Origin: Nocardioides sp. zg-1308
GTDB lineage: Bacteria; Actinomycetota; Actinomycetes; Propionibacteriales; Nocardioidaceae
Length of the DNA stretch: 64,000 nt
Assembly: GCF_013155375.1 (NCBI RefSeq)
Contig: NZ_JABJQY010000004.1
Location: 558,001 to 622,000 of the forward strand
Direction: 5' to 3'
Shown here: in pieces, positions 8,586-18,900 of the stretch
How the letters are laid out: every line of letters begins with the position of its first letter
How positions within the stretch are numbered: position 1 is the stretch's first letter
The notes under the pieces: generated by a model
The model's input: only the letters and a program-made list of their open reading frames with translations
What the model was told of the DNA's origin: nothing
Database searches by the model: none
Program-made: the position numbers and the translations under genes

Positions 8586-11500
8586 GTGAAGCTCCTCAAC
8601 AGGGGGCTTGCACTCGCAGTCGTGGGGGCCGGCCTGGCCGCTCTGCCCACGCTCGGCGCGCAAGCAACAGCGGCACCCGGTGCCGCACCTTCGCTGCTCT
8701 CGCAGCTCCGCGACCAGGCCGAGGGCTCGGTCGCCATCAGCAGGGAAGCCGCCACCGGCAAGGCGGGCTTCGTCCGCTCCAACGGCGACCTGCTCCCCGG
8801 CACGTCCGCGACCGACGCCACGAGCGCGGCCGCCAAAGCCGACACCTACCTCGACGAGTACGCCACCGTGCTCGGCGCTCGCAGCGACGAGCTCGAGCAG
8901 GTTCGAGTCGAGTCGGGACCGCTCGGCTGGACCGTCACCTACACGCAGACCTACCAGGGCGTCCCCGTCTTCGGGTCGGGCCTCAAGGCCAACCTCGACA
9001 AGCAGGGCGACCTGACCTCGGTCACCGGCTTCGCCGCGCCGGGGCTGTCCCTCAGCACGACCCCTCGTCGTAGCCGCGACGAGGCCGCGAAGGCGGCCGT
9101 GGCGATCGTCGAGGCGGCTCCGCCGATGTCCGACGCGGACACCGCGGTCGACACGTCCGGGCTGCGCGCCGACGGGGCCGAGCTCGTCGTCTACCGGAAG
9201 GGCTCCGTGAGGGGCGAGGACGGCGAGGCCGTCCTGGCCTGGCAGGTCGACGTCTCCAACGTGACCGAGGACAGCGGGACCGTCCGTGAGGTCCTGCTGC
9301 TCGACAGCACCAGCCTCAAGCCCGTCAACCGCTACTCCCGCATCCACGAGGCGCGCGACCGTCGGCTCCTGACCGTCACCGACGACGGCGACACCCCGGA
9401 CGACGTCAGCGACGACACGCTCGCTCCTGTCTGGCGCGAGGGCCAGCCGCTCCCCGGCAGCCTCACCCAGGACCAGCAGAACATGGTCGCCTCGGCGGGC
9501 GAGATCTACAACCTCTACAAGAACATGTTCGGCCGCGACTCCTTCGACGGCGAGGGCGGCACCATGTACATGGTCCACAACCGCGCCGACCGGTGCCCCA
9601 ACGCGTCCTGGAACGGCCAGTACACCAGCTTCTGCCCGGGCGTCTACGACGACGACACCGTCGGCCACGAGTGGAGCCACGCCTACACCGACTACACCTC
9701 CGGCCTGATCTACCAGTGGCAGTCGGGCGCGCTGAACGAGTCGATGTCGGACGTGTTCGGAGAGACCCAGGACATCCTCAACGGCCGCGAGGACACGGGC
9801 GAGGGCGACCTGGGCGTCAAGCGCACGGCCGGCCTCTGCTCGCGCTACACCCGTGGTGAGATCGGTGCGACCATCAACGCGCCGGCGTCGGTGGCCGGCG
9901 ATTGCGAATGGGCCGTGCCCTTCCAGCACGGTCCCGTCTTCGACAAGGCCGGCGTGACGGCCGACGTCGTCGCCGGTGTGGACCCGATCGAGGTCGACGC
10001 CGCGAACAAGCCCATCGGCACCGCGTCGGACGGTTGCTCCGACCTCACCAACGCGGCCGCGGTCAAGGGCAAGTGGGTCTACGTCGACCGTGGCGCCTGC
10101 ATCCTCAACGACAAGGTGCAGAACGCCGTCGACGCCGGCGCGACCGGCATCGTGGTCGGCAACATCACCAACGGCTCGCCGGCTGCCGCCGGCGGCGACT
10201 TCCCGATCTACGGCCTCATGGTCGACGCCGTGGCGGCGGGCAAGATCAAGTCCGTCGGTGCGGTGACGATGACCGTCAAGGACATCGACGCGGCGGCCAA
10301 GGACGACAACGCCCGCTGGGTCCTGAGCGAGAAGTCCTCGGCCTTCGGTGGCGCGATCCGCGACATGTGGACGCCCACCTGCTACGGCGACCCGGGCAAG
10401 GTCTCGGACGCCGAGTACAAGTGCAGCACCGAGGACGGCGGCGGCGTCCACAGCAACTCCGGCGTGCCCAACCACGCCTACGCCCTGGCCGTCGACGGAG
10501 GCACCTACAACGGTCAGACCATGGCCGGCATGGGCTTCGACAAGGCGTCCAACATCTGGTGGCGCACCCAGTCGGCCTACCTCACGCCGACCTCGGACTT
10601 CACCGACCTGGCCGACGGCCTCGAGGCGTCCTGCGTCGATCTGACCGGCAAGCCGATCAACAAGGTCAGCCTCGCGGACAACGACGTGCAGCCGGCGGCG
10701 CCCATCACCGCGGCCGACTGCGCCGAGCTGGCCAAGGTCATCACGGCGACCGAGCTCCGCGCGGAGCCCGTGCAGTGCGACTTCCAGCCGTTGCTCGACC
10801 CGAAGGCCCCGTCGCTCTGCGGCGACGGCTTCGTCAACGAGGTCAGCTGGAGCGAGAACTTCGAGGACGGTCTCGCCGGCTGGACGGCCAGCAACGAGGT
10901 CGTGTTCGAGGGCGGGATCCACGAGCCGTGGCAGTCCACGTCCGTCGAGAACCACCCGGGCAAGGTCGCCTTCGGCCCGGCCCCGGACGAGGGTGCGTGC
11001 ACCAACGGCGCCGGGGACTTCTCGAGCCGTGACTCGATCGCCAGCCCCGTCATCGAGGTCGGCGACGTGCTGAACCCCAAGCTCGCCTTCGACCACTCGG
11101 TCTCGACCGAGCTGGGCTACGACGGCGGCAACCTCAAGGTCAGCGTCAACGGCGGCTCCTTCGCGGCCGTGCCGGCCGAGGCGTACCTCTACAACCCGCC
11201 GACCACGTTGACCACGGCAGCCGGCGGCAACACCAACCCGCTCGCGGGTGAGGACGCCTTCACCGGCACCGACGGCGGCACCCTGGAGTCCGGCTGGGGC
11301 ACCTCGGTGGTCGACCTGACGGCCCTGGGCCTCGAGTCCGGCGACACCCTGCAGATGCGCTTCGACATCGGTCGCGACGGCTGCAGCGGCGTCATCGGGT
11401 GGTCCGTGGACAACGTCAGGCTCATCGACTGCAAGCTGCCGACCAAGCTGGTCGCGGTGCGCAAGCCCGAGCCGACCACCTACGGCACCGCCTCCTCGGT

Positions 11501-12020
11501 CGACGTCACCGTGAGCCGCGACGGCAGCGTGGGCTCCGCGCCCACGGGCCAGGTCAAGGTGACCGACGCCAAGGGCCAGGTCCTCGGCAGCGCCGACCTG
11601 GACGCCAACGGCAAGGCCACGGTGGCTCTCCCGGCAGACCTGCCGGTGGGCGCCAACAAGCTGACCGCGACCTACTCCGGCAGCCGCACCCAGGGCAAGT
11701 CGTCGGCGACGTTCACCGCGACCGTCCTCGCGGCCACCAAGGCCGACTCGAAGACCAAGGTGAAGGTCAAGCCGGCCAAGCCCGAGGCCGGCGACAAGGT
11801 CACCTTCAAGGTCACCGTGAAGGCCGACGTCGCCGTCAAGGGCAAGGTCGTCATCAAGATCGACGGCAAGAAGGCGAAGGTCGAGCTCAAGAAGGGCAAG
11901 GCCGGCTGGACCCTCAAGAAGGGCCTGAAGGCCGGCAAGCACACGGTGAAGGTGACGTACCTCGGCTCCGACACCGTGGCCCGCAGCAAGGACACGCTGA
12001 CGTTCCGGGTCACCCGCTGA
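8586..12020 (+). CDS. Secreted M4 (thermolysin-like) metallopeptidase with PA domain and C-terminal Ig-like repeats
   Basis: A 1144-residue extracellular protease. The GTG at 8586 has a GGAGG 8 bases upstream and opens a clear signal peptide (KLLNRGLALAVVGAGLAAL...AQATA). Then come FTP/PepSY-type propeptide regions, the zinc site HEWSHAYTDY (HExxH at about 361-365) and the third ligand in NESMSDVFGE. A protease-associated (PA) domain (about 465-570) is inserted before the final catalytic segment HSNSGVPNHAYAL. A jelly-roll or MAM-like region follows, then two Ig-like domains, the last very lysine-rich (KTKVKVKPAK...). The gene stands alone with a strong terminator after it. Its substrate is unknown; bulk protein degradation for nutrition is a reasonable guess. 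Confidence 0.9.
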   Translation: MKLLNRGLALAVVGAGLAALPTLGAQATAAPGAAPSLLSQLRDQAEGSVAISREAATGKAGFVRSNGDLLPGTSATDATSAAAKADTYLDEYATVLGARSDELEQVRVESGPLGWTVTYTQTYQGVPVFGSGLKANLDKQGDLTSVTGFAAPGLSLSTTPRRSRDEAAKAAVAIVEAAPPMSDADTAVDTSGLRADGAELVVYRKGSVRGEDGEAVLAWQVDVSNVTEDSGTVREVLLLDSTSLKPVNRYSRIHEARDRRLLTVTDDGDTPDDVSDDTLAPVWREGQPLPGSLTQDQQNMVASAGEIYNLYKNMFGRDSFDGEGGTMYMVHNRADRCPNASWNGQYTSFCPGVYDDDTVGHEWSHAYTDYTSGLIYQWQSGALNESMSDVFGETQDILNGREDTGEGDLGVKRTAGLCSRYTRGEIGATINAPASVAGDCEWAVPFQHGPVFDKAGVTADVVAGVDPIEVDAANKPIGTASDGCSDLTNAAAVKGKWVYVDRGACILNDKVQNAVDAGATGIVVGNITNGSPAAAGGDFPIYGLMVDAVAAGKIKSVGAVTMTVKDIDAAAKDDNARWVLSEKSSAFGGAIRDMWTPTCYGDPGKVSDAEYKCSTEDGGGVHSNSGVPNHAYALAVDGGTYNGQTMAGMGFDKASNIWWRTQSAYLTPTSDFTDLADGLEASCVDLTGKPINKVSLADNDVQPAAPITAADCAELAKVITATELRAEPVQCDFQPLLDPKAPSLCGDGFVNEVSWSENFEDGLAGWTASNEVVFEGGIHEPWQSTSVENHPGKVAFGPAPDEGACTNGAGDFSSRDSIASPVIEVGDVLNPKLAFDHSVSTELGYDGGNLKVSVNGGSFAAVPAEAYLYNPPTTLTTAAGGNTNPLAGEDAFTGTDGGTLESGWGTSVVDLTALGLESGDTLQMRFDIGRDGCSGVIGWSVDNVRLIDCKLPTKLVAVRKPEPTTYGTASSVDVTVSRDGSVGSAPTGQVKVTDAKGQVLGSADLDANGKATVALPADLPVGANKLTATYSGSRTQGKSSATFTATVLAATKADSKTKVKVKPAKPEAGDKVTFKVTVKADVAVKGKVVIKIDGKKAKVELKKGKAGWTLKKGLKAGKHTVKVTYLGSDTVARSKDTLTFRVTR

Positions 12021-12069
12021 CCCCGAGCAGCAGCTGAGCACCACCCAGCAGCACCAGCACCATCACCGG

Positions 12070-12099
12070 AGGCCCCGGCGGAGCGATCCGCCGGGGCCT
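12070..12099. terminator. Strong bidirectional hairpin terminator
   Basis: A perfect 12-bp stem (12070-12081 with 12088-12099, arms AGGCCCCGGCGG and CCGCCGGGGCCT) has a 6-base loop AGCGAT. It lies between the convergent M4 peptidase and M56 genes. The T-tract is weak (CTTCG), as is common in high-GC actinobacteria. Confidence 0.85.
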
Positions 12100-12109
12100 T
12101 CGGGCGTCC

Positions 12110-12979
12110 TCAGCGTGCGTCGAGGCCGCTGAGCCAGGGCAGCACGACGAGGAGCGTCGGCACGGCGAGGATCGCCGCGGCGAGCAGCATCACGCCCAGT
12201 GACTGCACCCGGTGCGGGCGAGTGTCGCGCAGCACCTCCACCCGCGCCGCCAGCGACCCGGCCGAGCCGAGCGACCCGGCGGGCGCGGTCGAGCCGGCGA
12301 GGGTGAGCAGCGCGGACGCGAGCGCCCGGCGCCCGCCCGTGCGTACGGCGGCGCGATCGGCGAGCACCTCCACCAGCACCTCCACCTCGTGCCGGGCCGC
12401 CGCACTGGCCACCCAACGCGGGAAGGCGCGGTGCAGCACCGCGAACGCCTCGAGCACCAGGTCGTGGCGCGAGCGCAGGTGCGAGCGCTCGTGCTCCAGC
12501 ACCGCGGCCAGCTCGTCGGCCGAGAGGCTGGTCAGGGTCGAGCGCGACACGACGATGCGCGACCCGCTCATGCCCGGCACGCAGTAGGCCACGGGGAGGT
12601 CGTGCTCGAGCACGGACACTCCCCCGTCCGTCCTCGCGAGCAGGTCGACCCGCTCGCGGTGCACCCGGCGCGCGCGCCGCAGCGCCGTGCCGGTGCGGTG
12701 CGCGCTCAGCAGGACCCGGGCGGTCACCACCACCGTGACCGCACCGGCCAGGGCGGCGACGACGACGTCGACCGCGGCGACGGGCGGCTCCCACAGCCGG
12801 TCGGTGGCCAGTGAGAGCCCCGCACCGAGGGCCGCGAGCACCGCGGCCAGCGCCGTGCTCTGCCACAGCAGCATGGCCGCGGCCGGCGTACGCCTCAGCC
12901 CCGACCAGCGCGACAGCGCCCAGGGGACCGGCCCCGCGAGCAGCACGGCGAGCGCGCCGAGGACGAGCGGCGTGAGCAC
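12110..12979 (-). CDS. M56 (BlaR1/MecR1-type) membrane metallopeptidase
   Basis: A 289-residue integral membrane protease. Membrane helices are predicted near residues 3-20, 35-55, 70-90 and at the C-terminus. The zinc motif LEHERSHL (HExxH) lies in the cytoplasmic segment. There is no C-terminal penicillin-binding sensor domain, so it is a short M56 protein unlike full BlaR1. In the BlaR/BlaI scheme the protease triggers removal of the BlaI repressor, and the gene is only 15 bases after blaI here. What it senses is unknown. The target suggested by the context is the divergent cyd operon, not a beta-lactamase. Confidence 0.85.
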   Translation of the reverse strand: MLTPLVLGALAVLLAGPVPWALSRWSGLRRTPAAAMLLWQSTALAAVLAALGAGLSLATDRLWEPPVAAVDVVVAALAGAVTVVVTARVLLSAHRTGTALRRARRVHRERVDLLARTDGGVSVLEHDLPVAYCVPGMSGSRIVVSRSTLTSLSADELAAVLEHERSHLRSRHDLVLEAFAVLHRAFPRWVASAAARHEVEVLVEVLADRAAVRTGGRRALASALLTLAGSTAPAGSLGSAGSLAARVEVLRDTRPHRVQSLGVMLLAAAILAVPTLLVVLPWLSGLDAR

Positions 12980-12994
12980 GGCCGGCCGACCGTG

Positions 12995-13363
12995 TCAGTC
13001 CATCTCGGCGAGGGCACGGCGCAGGGCCGCGAGGTCCTCGGCGCTGGCCTCGCCGACGAACGAGACGAGGGCCTGGTCACGGTCGGCGCCCGTGCCCTCC
13101 AGTGCCTCGCGCATGAGCTCGGCGGTCATCGCGGCGCGGGTCAGCCGCGGCGCGTAGCGGAAGGCGCGCCCGTCCCGCTCGCGCACGACGACGTCCTTGC
13201 CGACCAGCCGGTCGAGCACGGTCATCACGGTCGTGTAGGCCAGGTCGCGGTCACCGAGGCGCTCGTGCACCTCGCGACCGCTGGCGCCGCGCGACGTGTC
13301 GAGCTCCCACAGCGCGTCGAGGACCGCCTGCTCCAGCTCACCCATCCGTGACCGAGGACTCAT
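12995..13363 (-). CDS. BlaI/MecI/CopY-family transcriptional repressor
   Basis: A 122-residue winged-helix repressor. It shows the family features: GELEQAVLDALWEL at the start, recognition region LAYTTVMTVLDRLVGKDVV and wing FRYAP, then a C-terminal dimerisation and cleavage region. It starts at ATG 13363. The divergent spacer to cydA is 87 bp and contains two copies of a BlaI-type dyad, so it very likely represses cydAB-cydDC and perhaps itself. It forms an operon with the M56 protease downstream, which may inactivate it. Confidence 0.92.
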   Translation of the reverse strand: MSPRSRMGELEQAVLDALWELDTSRGASGREVHERLGDRDLAYTTVMTVLDRLVGKDVVVRERDGRAFRYAPRLTRAAMTAELMREALEGTGADRDQALVSFVGEASAEDLAALRRALAEMD

Positions 13364-13394
13364 GCCCCGGAGTCTAGGCGGTGCTGCGCCGAAC

Positions 13395-13411
13395 TACTAC
13401 ACGGAGTAGTA
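13395..13411. promoter_or_regulatory. BlaI-type operator, copy 1
   Basis: TACTAC-ACGGA-GTAGTA, a perfect 6+5+6 dyad in the blaI/cydA spacer. BlaI/MecI-family repressors bind TACA/TGTA-type dyads of this form. It is the blaI-proximal copy, 31 bp upstream of the blaI start. Confidence 0.85.
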
Positions 13412-13413
13412 TT

Positions 13414-13430
13414 TACTACAGGATGTAGTA
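13414..13430. promoter_or_regulatory. BlaI-type operator, copy 2
   Basis: TACTAC-AGGAT-GTAGTA has the same arms and spacer length as copy 1, with centres 19 bp apart. It ends 20 bp before the cydA ATG, so a bound repressor would cover the promoter or transcript start of cydA. Confidence 0.85.
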
Positions 13431-13450
13431 ATAGCGCCGAAGGGGTTCCC

Positions 13451-14899
13451 ATGGACGTGCTCGACATCGCCCGGTGGCAGTTCGGGATCATCACCGTCTA
13501 CCACTTCCTGTTCGTGCCGCTGACGATCGGGCTCACCGCCGTCATCGCCGGGCTCGAGACCGCCTGGGTGCGGACCGGCAGGGAGGACTACCTCCGGCTG
13601 ACCAAGTTCTTCGGCAAGCTCTTCCTCATCAACTTCGCCATCGGTGTGGTGACCGGCATCGTGCAGGAGTTCCAGTTCGGGATGAACTGGTCGGACTACT
13701 CGCGCTTCGTGGGCGACGTGTTCGGCGCACCCCTCGCGATCGAGGGGCTGCTCGCCTTCTTCCTCGAGTCGACCTTCCTCGGCCTCTGGATCTTCGGCTG
13801 GGACAAGCTCCCGCGCGGGCTGCACGCCGGCTGCATGTGGCTGGTGCACCTCGGCACGCTCGCCTCGTCGTGGTTCATCCTCGCCGCCAACTCGTGGATG
13901 CAGCACCCCGTCGGCTACCGCTTCAACCCCGAGTCGGGTCGCGCCGAGCTGACCGACTTCTGGGCGGTGATGTTCAACAAGGTCCAGGTCGTGACGTTCC
14001 CGCACGTGATCTTCGCGGCCTACATGACCGCCGGCGCCTTCCTCCTCGGCGTCTCGGCCTACCTCTACATGAGCAAGCGCCACGAGGCCGACCGGCCGAT
14101 GTACCACGGCGCGATCCGCATCGGTGCGGTCGTGACGCTGCTGGCCGGCCTCGGCGTCGGGATCACCGGCGACCTGCAGGGCAAGGTGATGACCGAGGTG
14201 CAGCCGATGAAGATGGCCGCCGCGGAGGGCCTCTACGAGACCAGCGAGGGCTGCGCCCCGTTCTCGATCCTCACCATCGGCACGCCCGACGGGGAGCACG
14301 AGAAGTTCGCCCTCACCGTGCCGTGCCTGCTGTCCTTCCTCGGCACCGGCTCCTTCGACGGCACCGTCGAGGGCATCAACCCGCTCAAGGAGGAGTACGC
14401 CGAGACCTACGGCCAGCTCGACAGCGCCGACCCGGCCCAGCGCGACGGCGACTACGTCCCGATCGTCCCGGTCACCTACTGGTCCTTCCGCTTCATGATG
14501 GGCCTCGGCTTCTTCGCCGCCGGCGGCGCCGCACTCATCCTGTGGCTCACCCGGCGAGGCCGTACGCCGGGCGTGCGCTGGCTCGGCACCCTCGGCCTGA
14601 GCCTGCCGATCGCCACCACCCTGGCCTCGTCGTGGGGGTGGATCTTCACCGAGATGGGCCGCCAGCCCTGGGTCGTCTTCGGGCTGATGACCACCGAGTC
14701 GGGGGTCTCCCCCGGAGTCTCGGTCTTCGAGGCGGCCACGTCGCTCGTCGTCCTCACCGCGCTCTACGCCGTCCTCGCCGTGGTCGAGGTGAAGCTGCTC
14801 GTGACCTACGTCCGCAAGGGCGCCGACCCCTTCGAGGAGCCTCCCCGGGTGAGGGTCGGCGGCTCCGACGAGGACGCCCCGCTCACCTTCGCCTACTGA
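13451..14899 (+). CDS. cydA: Cytochrome bd quinol oxidase subunit I
   Basis: A 482-residue membrane subunit carrying haems b558, b595 and d; the oxidase reduces oxygen to water with quinol and has high oxygen affinity. Diagnostic segments are IARWQFGIITVYHFLFVPLT (axial His near 19), a second haem ligand in HVIFAAYMTAG, and MKMAAAEGLYE. The Q-loop is of the short type and the length is usual for actinobacteria. ATG 13451 follows a weak AAGGGG. It leads a cydA-cydB-cydDC operon, preceded by two BlaI-type operators, so expression is probably induced by whatever the BlaI/M56 pair senses. Confidence 0.96.
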   Translation: MDVLDIARWQFGIITVYHFLFVPLTIGLTAVIAGLETAWVRTGREDYLRLTKFFGKLFLINFAIGVVTGIVQEFQFGMNWSDYSRFVGDVFGAPLAIEGLLAFFLESTFLGLWIFGWDKLPRGLHAGCMWLVHLGTLASSWFILAANSWMQHPVGYRFNPESGRAELTDFWAVMFNKVQVVTFPHVIFAAYMTAGAFLLGVSAYLYMSKRHEADRPMYHGAIRIGAVVTLLAGLGVGITGDLQGKVMTEVQPMKMAAAEGLYETSEGCAPFSILTIGTPDGEHEKFALTVPCLLSFLGTGSFDGTVEGINPLKEEYAETYGQLDSADPAQRDGDYVPIVPVTYWSFRFMMGLGFFAAGGAALILWLTRRGRTPGVRWLGTLGLSLPIATTLASSWGWIFTEMGRQPWVVFGLMTTESGVSPGVSVFEAATSLVVLTALYAVLAVVEVKLLVTYVRKGADPFEEPPRVRVGGSDEDAPLTFAY

Positions 14900-14947
14900 C
14901 GCCGCACCGACCCGACACCGACCCCCACCGAGACCCCAAGGACTCCC

Positions 14948-15964
14948 ATGGAACTGACCACCGTCTGGTTCGCCCTCATCGCCGTGCTGTGGGTCGGCTA
15001 CTTCTGCCTCGAGGGCTTCGACTTCGGCGTCGGGATGCTGCTGCCCGTGCTGGCCCGCGACGACACCGAGCGGCGGGTGATGATCAACACCGTCGGTCCG
15101 GTCTGGGACGGCAACGAGGTGTGGGTGCTGGTCGCGGGCGGCGCCACCTTCGCCGCCTTCCCCGAGTGGTACGCCACGCTCTTCAGCGGGTTCTACCTGC
15201 CGCTGCTCCTCATCCTGGTCGCGCTCATCGTCCGCGGCCTGTCCTTCGAGTACCGCCACAAGCGGGACGACGCGACGTGGAAGGCCCGGTGGGACCTGGC
15301 GCTCGTCGTCGGCTCGGTCGTGCCGGCGCTGCTGTGGGGCGTCGCCTTCGCCAACATCGCCGCGGGTGTGCCGATCGACGCCGACAAGGAGTTCACCGGC
15401 AGCATGCTGACCCTGCTCAACCCGTTCGGCCTCCTGGGCGGGCTCGTCACCCTCACCCTCTTCGCCACGCACGGCGCCATGTTCGTCGCGCTCAAGACCG
15501 ACGGCGAGATCCGGCACCGGGCGCGGGCCCTCGCCGTCCGCACCGGCTCGCTGGCCGCCGTCCTCGCCTCGGTGTTCATGGTCTGGACCCAGGCGCGGAC
15601 CGGCAACGCCGTGACGGCGGCGGTCTTCTCGGCTGCCGCCCTGGCGCTCGTCGCCGGCCTCGCGGCGGCGCGGGCAGGCCGCGAGGGTTGGGCGTTCCTC
15701 GGCACCTTCCTCACCATCGGGCTCGCCGTGGCGGGCCTGTTCCTGGGGCTGTTCCCCGACGTGATGCCGTCGACCACGGACCCGGCGTTCTCGCTGACCA
15801 CCACCAACGCCGCGTCGACGCCGTACACGCTCGAGGTGATGACGTGGGTCGCCGTGGTGTTCACGCCGATCGTGCTGGGCTACCAGGCCTGGACCTACTG
15901 GGTGTTCCGCAAGCGGATCTCAGTGCGCCACATCCCGACACCGGTGCTGGCCGAGGCCCGATGA
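14948..15964 (+). CDS. cydB: Cytochrome bd quinol oxidase subunit II
   Basis: A 338-residue multi-helix membrane protein that partners CydA. It begins MELTTVWFALIAVLWVGYF and has the family segment GFDFGVGMLLP, followed by NTVGPVWDGNEVW, both highly conserved in CydB. It lies 48 bp after cydA. Its stop overlaps the start of cydDC by four bases (ATGA), which implies translational coupling of oxidase and assembly transporter. Confidence 0.96.
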   Translation: MELTTVWFALIAVLWVGYFCLEGFDFGVGMLLPVLARDDTERRVMINTVGPVWDGNEVWVLVAGGATFAAFPEWYATLFSGFYLPLLLILVALIVRGLSFEYRHKRDDATWKARWDLALVVGSVVPALLWGVAFANIAAGVPIDADKEFTGSMLTLLNPFGLLGGLVTLTLFATHGAMFVALKTDGEIRHRARALAVRTGSLAAVLASVFMVWTQARTGNAVTAAVFSAAALALVAGLAAARAGREGWAFLGTFLTIGLAVAGLFLGLFPDVMPSTTDPAFSLTTTNAASTPYTLEVMTWVAVVFTPIVLGYQAWTYWVFRKRISVRHIPTPVLAEAR

Positions 15965-18900
15965 AGCCGCTCGACCCGACGGTCCTCCCCCACCTGCGTC
16001 CCGCCCGGGCGTCCCTCGCCCTCGTCGCCGCCTGCGGCGTCCTCGGCGGGCTCGCCACGGTCGGGCAGGCCTTCGCGCTCGGGGCGCTGGTCGTCGCTGC
16101 GGTCGGTGCCGGCGACTGGCACGGACCGGCGTGGTGGCTGGGCGGCCTCGTGCTGCTGCGCACCGCCACGGCGTACGTCGGCCAGCGCGCGTCCGCACGC
16201 GCCGCCGGCGAGGTCTCCGGTGCTCTCCGGTGCCGGCTCCTCGACGCCGCCCGGCACGTCCCGGACCTGTCCCCCGCGCGCCTGGCGGTGCTCGCCACCC
16301 GCGGCGTGGCCGGCGTGGAGCCCTACGTCACGCGCTACCTCCCCGCGCTCGTCCCCGCGGCCGTCCTCCCGGTGGTCACGCTCGCGGCCATCACCTGGCT
16401 GGACCCGCTGTCCGGGCTCGTCGTGGCGCTGACCCTGCCGCTCGTCCCGGTCTTCGCGGTGCTCGTCGGCCTCACCACCCGCGACCGGGCCCGCACGCAG
16501 TGGCGCGCGCTCGAGACGCTGTCGGGCCACTTCCTCGACGTCGTGCGCGGCCTGCCGACGCTGGTCGCGCACCGTCGCGCCGACGCGCAGGTGGCCACCA
16601 TCCGCTCCGTCACCCACCACCACCGCCGCGCCACCGTCGACACCCTCAAGGTGGCCTTCGCCTCCTCCTCGGTGCTGGAGCTGGTGGCCACGCTGTCGGT
16701 GGCCCTCGTCGCCGTCACCGTGGGGCTGCGGCTCGCATCGGGGTCGGTCGACTTCCGGGTCGCGCTCACTGTGCTGCTGCTGGCGCCGGAGGCCTACTGG
16801 CCGCTGCGCCGCGTGGGCGCCGAGTTCCACGCCGCGGCGGAGGGCACGGCGGCCCTCGCGGACGCCGACGAGCTGCTGGCCCGCTCGTCAGTGGCCCCGG
16901 CTCCCGCCACGAGGCCCGCGTCCACCGCGGTGGTGCTGCGCGGCCTCGCCGTCCGGCACGACGCCCCGCTGACCGCCCCGCTCGACCTCGAGCTGCCCGC
17001 CCGCGGGCTCGTCGCGGTCTCCGGGCCCTCGGGCTGCGGGAAGTCGACCCTGCTCGCCACCCTCCGTGGCGAGCTGCCGGCACGGGTCGGCGACGTCCTC
17101 GTCGGCGGCACGCCACTCGGCGAGGTGGACCCGCGGTGGTGGCGCGACCAGGTGGCGTGGGCGCCGCAACGACCGTGGCTGCTGGCCGACACCGTCGCGG
17201 CCAACGTCCGCCTCGGCGACCCCACGGCGGGCGACGCCGAGGTCTGGGAGGCGCTCGACAGCGTCGGGCTGCGCGAGGTGGTGCGTGCACTGCCGGAGGA
17301 CCTGGCGACCCCGCTGGGCGAGGACGGCGCCGGGCTCTCCGCCGGCCAGCGGGCCCGCGTCGCGCTGGCGCGGGTGGTGCTGGCCGGGCGACCGGTCGTC
17401 CTGCTCGACGAGCCGAGCGCCCACCTCGACGACGAGACCGAGCAGGTGCTGCTCGACACCGTCGCGCGGCTGGCCCGGACGAGCCTCGTCGTGGTCGTCG
17501 CGCACCGGCCCGCCGTGCTCGCCGCCGCCGACCGGGTGGTCCGGCTCGAGCCCGCGGCCGCTGGGGTGGAGGCGGCGGAGCGGACCGCGGCAGCCGCGCC
17601 CGTCGCCGACCGCCGCCCGTCCACGGCGCGCCCCGCACCGGTGCCCGTCGACGACGCCGTGGAGGATGCCGCCCGCCCCCGCTGGGGGATGGCGACCGCG
17701 ACAGTGCTCGGTGCGCTGTCCACCGCGTCCGGGGTCGCGCTCACCGCGACGGCGGGCTGGCTCATCACCCGTGCCAGCGAGCAGCCGCCCGTGCTGCACC
17801 TGGTCGTCGCGATCGTCGGGGTGCGGCTGTTCGGCCTGGCCCGGCCGGTCCTGCGGCACGCCGAGCGCGTGCTGAGCCACGACGTGGTGCTGCGCGAGCT
17901 GGCCGAGCGGCGGGCCCGGGTCTACGCCGACCTCGTCCCGCTGGTGCCGGGCCGGCTCGGCCCGCGTCGCGGCGACCTGCTCACCCAGGTCGTGGACGAC
18001 GTCGACGCGCTGCTGGACGAGCGGCTGCGGGTGCGGCAGCCGGTCGCGACGGCCGCGCTCGTCGGCGCGGGTGCCGCGGTGCTGGCGGCACTGCTCGACC
18101 CTGCCGCCGGCCTCGTCGTGCTCGGGGTGGTGGCGGCGGGCGCCGCCGCCTACCTGCTCGCCCGCCACGGCGCAGCCACCGCGGAGCCGCACGTCCTGGC
18201 CCGTCGGGCCGACCTGGCCACGAGGGTCGAGGAGGTGGCCCACGGGGTGAGGGAGCTCGAGCAGTGGGGAGCCACCGACGGGGCCCTCGCGGACGTGCGG
18301 GACGGGTCCACCGCGCTCGCCGAGGCCATACACCGCTCCTCCCGAGCCGTGGCGGCCGCCACCGCGCTCACCACGCTCGCCGCGGGGCTCGGCGTCGTCG
18401 CGGTCGCCGTCCTCGTCGACCCCGGCTCGGTGGGTCCCGCCGTCCTGGCGCTCCTGCTGCTCCTGCCCCTGGCGCTGGCGGACGTCACCGCGGGTCTCGC
18501 CGACGCGGGTGCGCTGTCGGTCCGGGCAGCAGCCGCCCGCCGGCGCCTCGACCGGCTCGCCGCCACCGCGCCCGCCGTCACGGACCCCGCCCGGCCACGA
18601 CCGCTGACCGGTGCCCACGACGTCGAGATGGACCACGTCGCGCTGGGCTGGGCGGACCGCGCGGTCGTGTCGCTGGACCACCTCGGCCTGCGGCCGGGCG
18701 AGCACCTCGGCGTCACCGGCCCCAGCGGGAGCGGCAAGTCCACCCTGGCCGCGACCCTGGTCCGCTTCGTCGACCCGGTCGCGGGGCAGGTGTCGCTCGC
18801 CGGGACGGACCTGCGGGAGCTGGCGCTCGACGACGTACGCCGCACCGTCGGCCTGGTCGATGACGACCCGCACGTCTTCGCGTCCACCGTGGCGGAGAAC

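Noticed and set aside
12110..13430. Beta-lactam resistance cassette
   Set aside because: BlaI and M56 genes are present, but there is no beta-lactamase or penicillin-binding gene and the M56 protein has no penicillin sensor domain; the operators face cydA.
13474..15960. N-terminal extension of cydDC through cydA and cydB
   Set aside because: The frame is a shifted reading of two clear oxidase genes; the true ATG at 15961 overlaps the cydB stop and starts a normal CydD.
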